Shown here piece by piece: positions 18,530 to 25,371 of a DNA stretch of 64,000 nt. Within the stretch, counting starts at the first letter, position 1, and every line of letters begins with the position of its first letter. The stretch spans positions 24,443 through 88,442 of the forward strand of contig JACQZR010000120.1 in the NCBI GenBank assembly GCA_016213775.1, read 5' to 3'. The stretch comes from Acidobacteriota bacterium. Lineage in GTDB: Bacteria > Acidobacteriota > Terriglobia > Bryobacterales > Bryobacteraceae. The notes below the pieces were generated by a model, which made no database searches, had not been told where the DNA came from, and saw only the letters and a list, made by a program, of their open reading frames with translations. A program made the position numbers and the translations under genes.

Positions 18530-18672
18530 ACACTGATGACCTCGCCCCGATGGATGAAAATGGACTCGCGGAGGCGGGACTGAAGTCCCGCGCAGGCTGA
18601 AGCCTGCCCCACAGGGCGGCAGAATGTCCAATGGACGGTTATTTTCGGAACAACACTGATGAACACTGATGG
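18530..18672. repeat. REP-like element, copy B, flanked by ACACTGATGA direct repeats
   Basis: The core is two abutting perfect hairpins: GCGGGACT (18574-18581), GA, AGTCCCGC (18584-18591), and GCAGGCT (18592-18598), GA, AGCCTGC (18601-18607). The decamer ACACTGATGA occurs before it (18530-18539) and after it (18653-18662), and ACACTGATGG follows again at 18663-18672. The whole element lies in the 231-bp gap between pheS and pheT. Elements of the form GGCTTCAGCC/GGACTTCAGTCC are common dispersed repeats in high-GC environmental genomes. Confidence 0.75.
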
Positions 18673-18725
18673 GATTTGAATGCGGCATTGGTGTCGGAGT
18701 GTCGAGTTTGGTTACGTGGGGCATT

Positions 18726-19769
18726 TCAGAACTGCCTTAAGAAACGGAGATCACCGCCCTGGAGATGGCGGATATCGTCGATGGCGTAGCGCATCATTAC
18801 TAAACGGGTGAGGCCGAGGCCGAAGGCGAAGCCGCCGTAGACTTCGGGATCGAGGCCGCCCATGCGGAGGACGTTGGGGTTGACCAGCCCGCAGGGCAGG
18901 AGTTCCACCCAGCCGGATTGTTTGCAGACGGGGCAGCCGGGACCACCGCAGATGAGGCATTGAATGTCGAGTTCAAAGCCGGGTTCGACGAAGGGGAAGT
19001 AGCCGGGACGGAGACGGACGGTGACTTCGCGTTTGAAGATGTGAGTGAGGAGCGTCTTCATGAAGAAGAGCATGTGGGCGATGGAGACGTTTTTGTCGAC
19101 CATCATGCCTTCGAGCTGATAGAACGTGTGCTCGTGTGAGGGGTCCACCTCTTCGTTTCGGAAGACGCGGCCGGGAGCGATCATCAGCAGCGGTGTCCCA
19201 TGCTCCAGCAGTTCCGGGCCTAGCTTCGCCATGCCGCGGACCTGCACCGGCGAGGTATGGGTGCGGAGGACGTAGTTGTCTTCCAGCCAGAAGGTGTCCT
19301 GCATGTCGCGGGCAGGATGGTCGGCTGGGATGTTGAGGGCGTCGAAGTTGTTGTATTCGGTTTCGACTTCAGGACCGTCAAGGACAGCGGCACCCATGGA
19401 AGTGAAAAGGTCTTCGAGCTCCTGCTGGATCTGCGTGAGAGGGTGCAACGAACCCGGGCGGACGCCTGGCGCGGGCAGGGTGACATCGAGCCATTCGGCG
19501 TCGAGACGGGCTGAAAGCGCGGCGGCGGCGAAGGAATTCTGGCGCGCTTCGAGCGCCGCTTCGAGCTGCGTTTTAGCTTCGTTCAGGAGCTTGCCGATGA
19601 CCTTCTTCTCGTCGGGCGGGAGCTTGCCCATGCCTCTACTGATTTCGGCGAGCGCGCCTTTGCGGCCGAGGACCTCGACGCGCACGGCTTCGAGCGCATC
19701 GGGTGTGAGTGCGGCGGCGATGCGGGCCTGTGCGTCGCGAGACAGGGATTCCAGTTGAGATTCCAGCAT
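18726..19769 (-). CDS. pheS: Phenylalanine--tRNA ligase alpha subunit
   Basis: This 347-residue catalytic chain of PheRS has an N-terminal coiled-coil arm (about 1-90), used by the family to contact tRNA. The class II core follows: motif 1 region LHPLTQIQQELEDLF, motif 2 FRNEEVDPSHEHTFYQLEG (about residues 200-218) and motif 3 GFAFGLGLTRLVMMRY near the C-terminus. The insert IQCLICGGPGCPVC carries four cysteines that could bind zinc. It precedes pheT on the same strand. Confidence 0.96.
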   Translation of the reverse strand: MLESQLESLSRDAQARIAAALTPDALEAVRVEVLGRKGALAEISRGMGKLPPDEKKVIGKLLNEAKTQLEAALEARQNSFAAAALSARLDAEWLDVTLPAPGVRPGSLHPLTQIQQELEDLFTSMGAAVLDGPEVETEYNNFDALNIPADHPARDMQDTFWLEDNYVLRTHTSPVQVRGMAKLGPELLEHGTPLLMIAPGRVFRNEEVDPSHEHTFYQLEGMMVDKNVSIAHMLFFMKTLLTHIFKREVTVRLRPGYFPFVEPGFELDIQCLICGGPGCPVCKQSGWVELLPCGLVNPNVLRMGGLDPEVYGGFAFGLGLTRLVMMRYAIDDIRHLQGGDLRFLRQF

Positions 19770-19814
19770 TTCGGGGAATCTTTTATTGTAGCGCCGAGAG
19801 CATGTGGAGTCTTG

Positions 19815-20348
19815 TCACCGCTGCGGGCGGATAGGGCTGAAGGCGTCCAACTGTTTCTCAATCTGATCGAGCCGTTCCTGCAGTTCGGTGAGTTTCGCCT
19901 TCTCGTTGCGCAGTTCCCCCGAGAGTGTGGATTGCTGCACACGGAGTTGTTGTTCGTGCTCGGTCTGCTCGCCGCCGCATTCGCTCCGGCGCTTGTACTG
20001 CGCCAATATCTGTTCCAGTTGCTTGCGCTGGTTGGGCTCTTGGGTGGAGGCAAGGCGGTCTTCGGTGTCCTTGACGATCCGCGTCACCTCGACGCGTGCG
20101 CGTTCGATGTTCTCCAATTGCGAATTGACACCAGTGCTGCGATCCTCCAGGCGTTTGACAACCTGTTCTTGAAGCTGCATCCGGTGGAGCAGCAACTGGA
20201 CACGCTGCGACACCACCGCCAGGGTTTGGAGATCCTGTCTGAGCTGGCGTACTTCCTGTAACAGGAAGATCAGCGTGGGAGAATCGGCGGTGGTTTGTGC
20301 TCCCGCCAGGACAGCGGCGGAGAATAGCAAGAAAAGGATTCGCTGCAT
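19815..20348 (-). CDS. Secreted coiled-coil protein of unknown function
   Basis: This 177-residue protein begins with a signal peptide (MQRILFLLFSAAVLAGAQ). It is otherwise a nearly continuous heptad-patterned helix rich in Leu, Gln, Glu and Arg (VRQLRQDLQTLAVVSQRVQ, ELQERLDQIEKQLDA). It has a single internal Cys pair region (RRSECGGEQTEH). I chose the ATG at 20348 because it begins the signal sequence; upstream in-frame codons read as non-coding. It may act as a periplasmic spacer or scaffold, but no family is recognised. It is about 45 bp upstream of pheS on the same strand. Confidence 0.7.
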   Translation of the reverse strand: MQRILFLLFSAAVLAGAQTTADSPTLIFLLQEVRQLRQDLQTLAVVSQRVQLLLHRMQLQEQVVKRLEDRSTGVNSQLENIERARVEVTRIVKDTEDRLASTQEPNQRKQLEQILAQYKRRSECGGEQTEHEQQLRVQQSTLSGELRNEKAKLTELQERLDQIEKQLDAFSPIRPQR

Positions 20349-20373
20349 GTTACCTCGTCTGCACGATAGCAAC

Positions 20374-21684
20374 TTATTGCCAGGGGGCGGCGATGGCATC
20401 GGAGAGCATGCGGTCGAGGGTGGCGCGGTCGTAGAGCCTACCCGACGCCATGACCGCATGCACACGGCGGGTATTGGCGATGTCTGCGAGCGGGTCGGCA
20501 TCGAGCAGGACAAGATCCGCAACTTTGCCCTTGGCCACGGTGCCGAGTTCGTGTTCGCGCCCGAGAAACCGCGCCGGATTAAGAGTGGCGATGCGGAGCA
20601 CAGCGCCAGCGGGCAGGCCGGCTGCCACCATTAGCTCGAGCTCGTCATGGAGCCCGAAGCCGGGAAGCACGTAAGGGTTGCCTGTGTCGCTGCCGGCCAG
20701 CAGCGGCACACCGCCCCGATACATGCGAGCGGTGATCTCCATGAACTTGGCAACCACCGCGCGGTTGAGAGCGTTGTCGCTGTGGGTAACTCCCGTACGC
20801 TTCGGCAGCCATGACCTGGGGAGGTGCAGCAGCACTGGATCGTTGGGATCGAGCTTCGGATCCTGTTCGAGGGCAAACCCGCGGTGAGCCACCAGAGTGG
20901 GGCATTGCCAGGTGCCGTGGCGGGCAAACGCAGCGATGATCTGACCGGCACGTGCCTCGGCATAGGCCTTCAGCATTTGCCACGAGGGGATGTAGCGTTT
21001 CCCCATCCGCAGCAGGGCCGCGTTGGAGGCGCTGTCCAGCAGAAACGCATCCAGGTGCTCGATGCTGCGCTGCCCCGCGGCGGAGGCTTGCAGCGAGGTA
21101 ACCGCGTCGGGGACATGACCCACAAACGGCACCCGGGCGCGCGCGCATTCTTTCGCCACGGCATAGTAGGCATCGCGCGGAAGAGCGTTGTACACTTTGA
21201 TGAAATCCGCGCCCGCGCCAATCTGCCGGCGGACGGCTTCCCTGCCCTGCTCGGCGTCCCGCACCACGGTCTGATCGTTCTTTTCGTTGACGCCGTTGAG
21301 CACGTTCCCGGCGAGCTTCACCACGCGAAGCAAGGACGGAAGGGTTCGAAGTTTCTCTGGCTTGTCGTACATGTCGCGCACGCCGGTGATGCCGTTCAGA
21401 AGGAACATCTGCGCCACGTTGCGAGCCGGAAGCTCGTGCACGTGCATGTCCCACAGGCCGGGTATGAGGAACTTGCCCCCGGCCGCAATCAGGCGGGCGT
21501 TGCGAGGCACAGCCACTTTGCCGGCAGTGCCAACGGCTGTGATGCGGCCGGACTCCGTCAACACGGTTTGCCCAACGAGTCGGCGCCCCTGCTCCACGTC
21601 AATGACGGTCGCGTTGGCGAATGCGACCGGCTGCGCGCAGGCGGCGGCGGAATGCCATAGCCAGGCGGTAAGCAACAATGACAC
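20374..21684 (-). CDS. Secreted metal-dependent amidohydrolase
   Basis: The product, about 436 residues, belongs to the amidohydrolase superfamily (imidazolonepropionase-like subgroup). After a hydrophobic signal (VSLLLTAWLWHSAAACAQ) come the small beta-sandwich (FANATVIDVEQGRRL) and the TIM-barrel metal motif IPGLWDMHVHE at about residue 80. Further likely metal ligands are in FIKVYN (carbamylated Lys position), VGHVPD, IEHLD and GSDTGNP. The sandwich closes with KGKVADLVLLDADPL. The reaction is hydrolysis of an amide, peptide or lactone substrate that cannot be named. The frame stays open to 22350, but only the part from the GTG at 21684 looks like protein; an upstream start near 21770 is also possible. 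It sits 25 bp before the coiled-coil gene on the same strand. Confidence 0.8.
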   Translation of the reverse strand: MSLLLTAWLWHSAAACAQPVAFANATVIDVEQGRRLVGQTVLTESGRITAVGTAGKVAVPRNARLIAAGGKFLIPGLWDMHVHELPARNVAQMFLLNGITGVRDMYDKPEKLRTLPSLLRVVKLAGNVLNGVNEKNDQTVVRDAEQGREAVRRQIGAGADFIKVYNALPRDAYYAVAKECARARVPFVGHVPDAVTSLQASAAGQRSIEHLDAFLLDSASNAALLRMGKRYIPSWQMLKAYAEARAGQIIAAFARHGTWQCPTLVAHRGFALEQDPKLDPNDPVLLHLPRSWLPKRTGVTHSDNALNRAVVAKFMEITARMYRGGVPLLAGSDTGNPYVLPGFGLHDELELMVAAGLPAGAVLRIATLNPARFLGREHELGTVAKGKVADLVLLDADPLADIANTRRVHAVMASGRLYDRATLDRMLSDAIAAPWQ

Positions 21685-21687
21685 CCA

Positions 21688-22215
21688 ATGCCCCGGCCAG
21701 CCGTTCCGGCAACCTCTGTGGATGCCCCACTGATAGCCGCTCCACCGGCCTTGGTGGATTTCGATTTCGACGGCCGAACCCTTATTCTCGCGCTCAGCCG
21801 GCCAATCACGCCCGCATGGATAGAACAGTTTCGTGCGATGAACTCGTATGGATCGGTGGTTGGGAAGGAGCATAAACCTTTTAGCACAGGCAACCGCGCG
21901 AGCATTTCCGCGTGGGGCCGCGAGTTGCAACAGATCATTGATTTCTTCAAGGAGCGGCTGGTGACGACAAACCGGGACCATGCTGCATGGGTGGCCGCGC
22001 GATCGAGGAAAGCAGACGAGTGCGGGCGCCAGCGGTTGAAGGCCGCCTCCGCACCGGCGGAGGAAGAGCTCCGACTTCGACGGACGATTAGAATCAAAGA
22101 TTGGCGCACGACGGTAGCGCCGCTGTGTAGCAGTCGATATGGGTCCGGTTACAATTCGTGCGATGCCCCCAGCAGCATTCATAAGCGATTGCCCGCGGCG
22201 CTCCTTGGTTGCTGA
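21688..22215 (+). pseudogene. Probable gene remnant, plus strand, family unknown
   Basis: About residues 20-125 of this frame read like real protein (VDFDFDGRTLILALSRPIT, WIEQFRAMNSYGS, WGRELQQIIDFFKERLV, then a Lys/Arg/Glu-rich helix). Both ends do not. The 5' end lies against the amidohydrolase start on the other strand, and the last 120 nt run antisense through the small gene at 22094-22423. The simplest reading is a fragment of a larger gene truncated on both sides. No family recognised. An intact small gene starting at the internal ATG at 21838 cannot be excluded. Confidence 0.35.
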
Positions 22216-22423
22216 GAAAACGGAGCACCGGCTCACCTTTGTGTTGTCCCTTCTTGGCGCGATCGGCAATCGTGACGAATGGGGTCTGATTTCCCGTCGT
22301 ATGGCACTGACGCCGTTGTTCTCCATTGACGAGGGCAAATGCTTCGTCAAACGTGAGCCGATTGCTAACCTGCCCGGCGTGTCTCTCCAGACTCGGCTTG
22401 ACCACTCGCTCTTTCAGTGCCAT
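22094..22423 (-). CDS. Small hypothetical protein with a C-terminal CCWGHRTNCNRT motif
   Basis: This 109-residue protein is not tied to a named family, but it has the look of a conserved small protein. A helix FDEAFALVNG is followed by strands NQTPFVTIADRAKKG and GEPVLRFLSNQ, then the striking motif YECCWGHRTNCNRTHIDCY near the C-terminus, with paired Cys, Trp-Gly-His and Asn-Cys-Asn. Similar short proteins ending in CCWGH..NCNRT occur in many genomes as hypotheticals; that is memory of a pattern, not a search. I chose the ATG at 22423; the frame extends to 22480 without protein-like sequence. It lies in the accessory stretch upstream of the amidohydrolase. Confidence 0.55.
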   Translation of the reverse strand: MALKERVVKPSLERHAGQVSNRLTFDEAFALVNGEQRRQCHTTGNQTPFVTIADRAKKGQHKGEPVLRFLSNQGAPRAIAYECCWGHRTNCNRTHIDCYTAALPSCANL

Positions 22424-22566
22424 TGACTTTCTGTTTGAGGCTATCAGATGGAGGGCAATTTGTGGGAGACCAGCCACCACCTGGCTGTACGAGCGTGGCG
22501 CCGCAGGGTGGCGTGCCGGCTACATCCAATTGCACGCTGGCTATAGCCTACGACGTACCACGGTGG

Positions 22567-23439
22567 TTATGAGGTAAGAAGAAGAGCGGCGACTTGCGGG
22601 CGAAGTTCGCTGATAACGAGGTCGAAAGTTGGCAACCCAGGCACCAACGGGCCGAGCCACTGCTGCCAGGTTTTTCCGACATACTGCAACATCGTTTCGG
22701 AGAAGAAGTCTTCAGCGCTTTTGAACGTGACCTTCCGGATGGCGCATTTTTCTTGAAGGAATTGCGCGAAGTTCGCCAGTTCCATCTGGTTTTTGCAGGC
22801 CGCCAAAATACGCCAGAGGTCGTAATAGTCTCGGGCGCGCGAGCGGCTCCATCCTCGCTCTTCGAGTTTCTGAATGTGTTGCAGAATGGCGCGCAATTTC
22901 TCAGCGACAATCTCTTCCAGCGAGTAAACCTGAACCTTAGCCTCCAGCGGCTCACCGTATTCATGAATGATCCTTCGTTCTTGAGATGGCCTGATCACCC
23001 TCTCATCGAGTGACGTTTCAATCATCACCCGCGTGGCCGGCTGCCTCTGCCAGGAAAAGCGCGCGCGAACCGTGAACGCTTCTTGGCCGCCCGGGTGTGG
23101 TTCCTTTTCGACGTAGCGTTGGCAGTCTATCTCCACTGGAGCGTAATCGCTCAGTAACTGCGCCGCAGCCCGACAGACTTGGCGAATCGCGCCAGCCATC
23201 TCCTCTCCTGTGGGCACGTCTCCGACGGCGGAGAAATCCAGATCCTCTGAGAAGCGATAGTCGTCGAAATAGCACTTCTTCAGAGCGGTTCCACCCTTGA
23301 ACACGAGCGTGGCGCGAAGCGCTGGGGTCTGACCGATGCCCGCCAGAATCCACGAAAGCAGATAGTCACGTGCAAGAACTTCCCACGGGACTCCGAGGCG
23401 CGTGCGAGCTTCCAGGAGACGAGTCCGAAGAGGTTTCAT
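22567..23439 (-). CDS. abiEii: AbiEii/AbiGii-type nucleotidyltransferase toxin
   Basis: This 290-residue protein is the toxin half of a type IV toxin-antitoxin / abortive-infection pair. The nucleotidyltransferase motifs are clear: FKGGTALKKCY (residues 48-57) and RFSEDLDFS (62-70) with the two acidic metal ligands. Further on are EEIVAEKLRAIL and RARDYYDLWRI (about 175-215), the K...R..D motifs of the DUF1814 family. In the studied AbiE systems the toxin is GTP-dependent and bacteriostatic, and related enzymes transfer nucleotides to tRNA. The start overlaps the antitoxin stop by 4 nt (ATGA), so synthesis follows the antitoxin. Confidence 0.92.
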   Translation of the reverse strand: MKPLRTRLLEARTRLGVPWEVLARDYLLSWILAGIGQTPALRATLVFKGGTALKKCYFDDYRFSEDLDFSAVGDVPTGEEMAGAIRQVCRAAAQLLSDYAPVEIDCQRYVEKEPHPGGQEAFTVRARFSWQRQPATRVMIETSLDERVIRPSQERRIIHEYGEPLEAKVQVYSLEEIVAEKLRAILQHIQKLEERGWSRSRARDYYDLWRILAACKNQMELANFAQFLQEKCAIRKVTFKSAEDFFSETMLQYVGKTWQQWLGPLVPGLPTFDLVISELRPQVAALLLTS

Positions 23440-24266
23440 GCGCTGATCCTGCCCGGCAGATTCTCCTGGATCATCCAGCGGCGGTGATATCGCCCGGAAC
23501 GTGGGCCGCTGGGATCCAGCGGTCTGTACCCCTTGATCGGAAGGTTCAGCAAAGGTTCTAACCTTGCCGGTGCGACCCCTTGGGCTTCCAGAACCCAGCC
23601 GAGGCGCTTAGCCGTCGCGCCGTACATCCGCAGGGCGTATTCAACGATACGTTCGACGTTCAGATTGGGACCCCTCACCTCAAAGGCGTGGAGGACTTCT
23701 GCTATATCGCCGACGTATTGGGGCGCCGACAAACCATCGAGAAGCGTCCGCTCCGGATCGGTGATCGTTGCTTGGGCCTCTCCAACCCAGACCTTCTCAG
23801 TGCCGAAGTAATGCTCCGGTTTGACCTGAATGAATTGATAGCGAATGTCGCCAACACGGTACTCGCCTGATCGCTTGGCTCCTCGTAGCCTCGGAATCGA
23901 CACCTTTGTAGTTGTGAGCACGAAGACCTTCTGGGGCGCCTGCTCCGTTAGACCGTGGTGGTGCAAGGCAGACCAATGACTGATAGCCGCTGGGTGCACT
24001 AATGCCATAGCAACCTCGAATTCGTGGACGGGCAACGCGCCGGGTACTGACTCGGCGATGGCATAAAGCCCGCGTCGCAAAGAGATGATCCATCCATTCT
24101 GACGGAGATGATGGAGGGCCTCCCATAGATAGGCGTCCCTCAGGCCGACGCGCGAAATCAGATTCCGCGCGTGTTCAATTGTGAACACGCGGTATCCTTC
24201 AGATACGAGGAGGCGGACGAGTTCGATTCCAACCTGCGAGCGCTTACGATTTGCTCCGGCATTCAT
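23436..24266 (-). CDS. abiEi: AbiEi-type antitoxin and autorepressor
   Basis: This 276-residue protein is the antitoxin partner of AbiEii. It has an N-terminal winged-helix region (about 10-75: VFTIEHARNLISRVGL, LWEALHHLRQNGWI, LRRGLYAI). The larger antitoxin domain follows (MALVHPAAISHWSALHHHGL, VFVLTTTKVSI, ITDPERTLLDGL), as in AbiEi/COG5340 proteins, which repress their own promoter by binding inverted repeats. I chose the ATG at 24266: it has AGGAGA at 24279-24274 with a 7-nt spacer and a good promoter just upstream. The longer frame to 24446 runs through that promoter. Confidence 0.9.
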   Translation of the reverse strand: MNAGANRKRSQVGIELVRLLVSEGYRVFTIEHARNLISRVGLRDAYLWEALHHLRQNGWIISLRRGLYAIAESVPGALPVHEFEVAMALVHPAAISHWSALHHHGLTEQAPQKVFVLTTTKVSIPRLRGAKRSGEYRVGDIRYQFIQVKPEHYFGTEKVWVGEAQATITDPERTLLDGLSAPQYVGDIAEVLHAFEVRGPNLNVERIVEYALRMYGATAKRLGWVLEAQGVAPARLEPLLNLPIKGYRPLDPSGPRSGRYHRRWMIQENLPGRISA

Positions 24267-24294
24267 TGGACGGTCTCCTAGTTTCGCCAAACAG

Positions 24295-24323
24295 AGTCTA
24301 TCAAGTAATGTCTTGTGTGGCAA
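24295..24323 (-). promoter_or_regulatory. Predicted sigma-70 promoter of abiEi-abiEii
   Basis: Reading the minus strand, TTGCCA (24323-24318) matches the -35 consensus at 5 of 6 positions. It is followed by a 17-nt spacer and TAGACT (24300-24295), which matches the -10 at 4 of 6. The -10 lies 28 nt before the abiEi ATG, leaving a leader of about 20 nt that contains the AGGAGA ribosome-binding site. Confidence 0.6.
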
Positions 24324-24431
24324 TGCTTGGATTATGGCCAATGTTCGACGTATGGAATATGCGTCACGGTCGCAGGGCAGTGAGGCCATTTTTTCGCACG
24401 CCAGAATGGGTGGAATCGAAGTTTCGCCCGT

Positions 24432-24450
24432 ACAGTTGCTGTACAACTGT
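24432..24450. promoter_or_regulatory. Short inverted repeat, possible operator
   Basis: ACAGTTG (24432-24438) and CAACTGT (24444-24450) form a perfect 7-bp inverted repeat with a 5-nt spacer. AbiEi antitoxins bind inverted repeats at their promoters, but this one is about 110 bp upstream of the predicted abiE -35, so assignment is speculative. It could also serve the divergent response-regulator gene. Confidence 0.25.
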
Positions 24451-24666
24451 CAAACGCTGTTGTGTGCTGACAGATGGCGATCGCGGACCGGCTGGCCAAT
24501 CATGCGGTAACCACAGTTGGCGCACCGAGCGATCCCGGACACCCTGCCGTCACGACTTCTGTTCGGCGTATGGCCCGATTGGGGTTTAGCTTACCGCACT
24601 CCGCGAGGCCGATTTGCTCGGGCGGGAGTGCACACGAACGGCCAGCGCTGATATCGTAAATGTGAG

Positions 24667-25365
24667 ATGCGCATTCTGGTGATTGAAGATGAGAAGCGGA
24701 TCGCCGACTTTGTGTGCCGGGGCTTGGAGTCGGCCGGCTACGCGGTGGATGTGGCGAATGATGGTAACTCCAGCCTCAACCTGTCGCGCGACACGGCCTA
24801 CGATCTGATCATCCTCGATCTCGGTTTACCCGATATTGACGGACTGGAAGTGCTCGACCGTGTCCGGAACCGGAAAGTCGCACCGCCGGTGCTGATCCTC
24901 TCCGCGCGCAATGCGGTGGACGATCGCGTCAAGGGCCTGGAACTGGGCGCCGACGACTACATGGTGAAGCCGTTCGCATTCGTCGAATTGCTGGCGCGAG
25001 TACGAGCTCTGCTACGCCGGGGGCAGCCGATTCCGGAGCGGCTCCAGATCGGCGACCTGCTGCTCGATTGCATCCGGCGCAAAGTGACGCGCGCCGGAAC
25101 GAGCATCGAACTGGCTCCGAAAGAATTCTCCATCCTCGAATACATGATGCGCAACCCGGGCCGGCCGCTGAGCCGCACCATGATCGTGGAGCACGTCTGG
25201 GACATGGACTACGACGGGCTCACGAACATTGTGGATGTCTACATCCGTCACCTGCGGTCGAAGATTGACGACGGGCAGGCAGTGCGTCTGATCCACACCG
25301 TACGCGGCATCGGCTATATGCTGGAGTTGCCCGAGCGCACGGCGGACAAGGCTCTCGAAAGATAA
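24667..25365 (+). CDS. OmpR/PhoB-family response regulator
   Basis: This 232-residue two-component regulator has a receiver domain (1-115) with the acidic pocket EDE (8-10), phospho-acceptor Asp51 in IILDLGLPDIDG, and Lys101 in YMVKPFAF. A winged-helix DNA-binding domain covers 125-222, with ELAPKEFSILEYMMRNPGR and VDVYIRHLRSKID. It is the cognate partner of the HAMP kinase that starts 6 nt after its stop. Together they would sense an envelope signal and regulate transcription. The targets are unknown; the nearest genes do not reveal them. Confidence 0.95.
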   Translation: MRILVIEDEKRIADFVCRGLESAGYAVDVANDGNSSLNLSRDTAYDLIILDLGLPDIDGLEVLDRVRNRKVAPPVLILSARNAVDDRVKGLELGADDYMVKPFAFVELLARVRALLRRGQPIPERLQIGDLLLDCIRRKVTRAGTSIELAPKEFSILEYMMRNPGRPLSRTMIVEHVWDMDYDGLTNIVDVYIRHLRSKIDDGQAVRLIHTVRGIGYMLELPERTADKALER

Positions 25366-25371
25366 GGCATC

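Larger units (their letters stand above)
24267..24666. other. 400-bp divergent intergenic region between abiEi and the response regulator
   Basis: No gene is supported here. It holds the abiEi ribosome-binding site and promoter (24274-24323) and a 7-bp inverted repeat at 24432-24450, and otherwise nothing recognised. Short frames on both strands lack protein-like composition. A promoter for the response regulator must lie in the last 100 bp but I could not identify it with confidence. Confidence 0.6.

Noticed and set aside
21685..22350. 222-codon N-terminal extension of the amidohydrolase
   Set aside because: It lacks protein-like composition, would place a signal peptide in mid-protein, and runs antisense to the plus-strand remnant while overlapping the small gene at 22094.
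24267..24446. 60-residue N-terminal extension of the AbiEi antitoxin
   Set aside because: It would cover the predicted promoter and ribosome-binding site, and the sequence is not protein-like; the ATG at 24266 is better supported.
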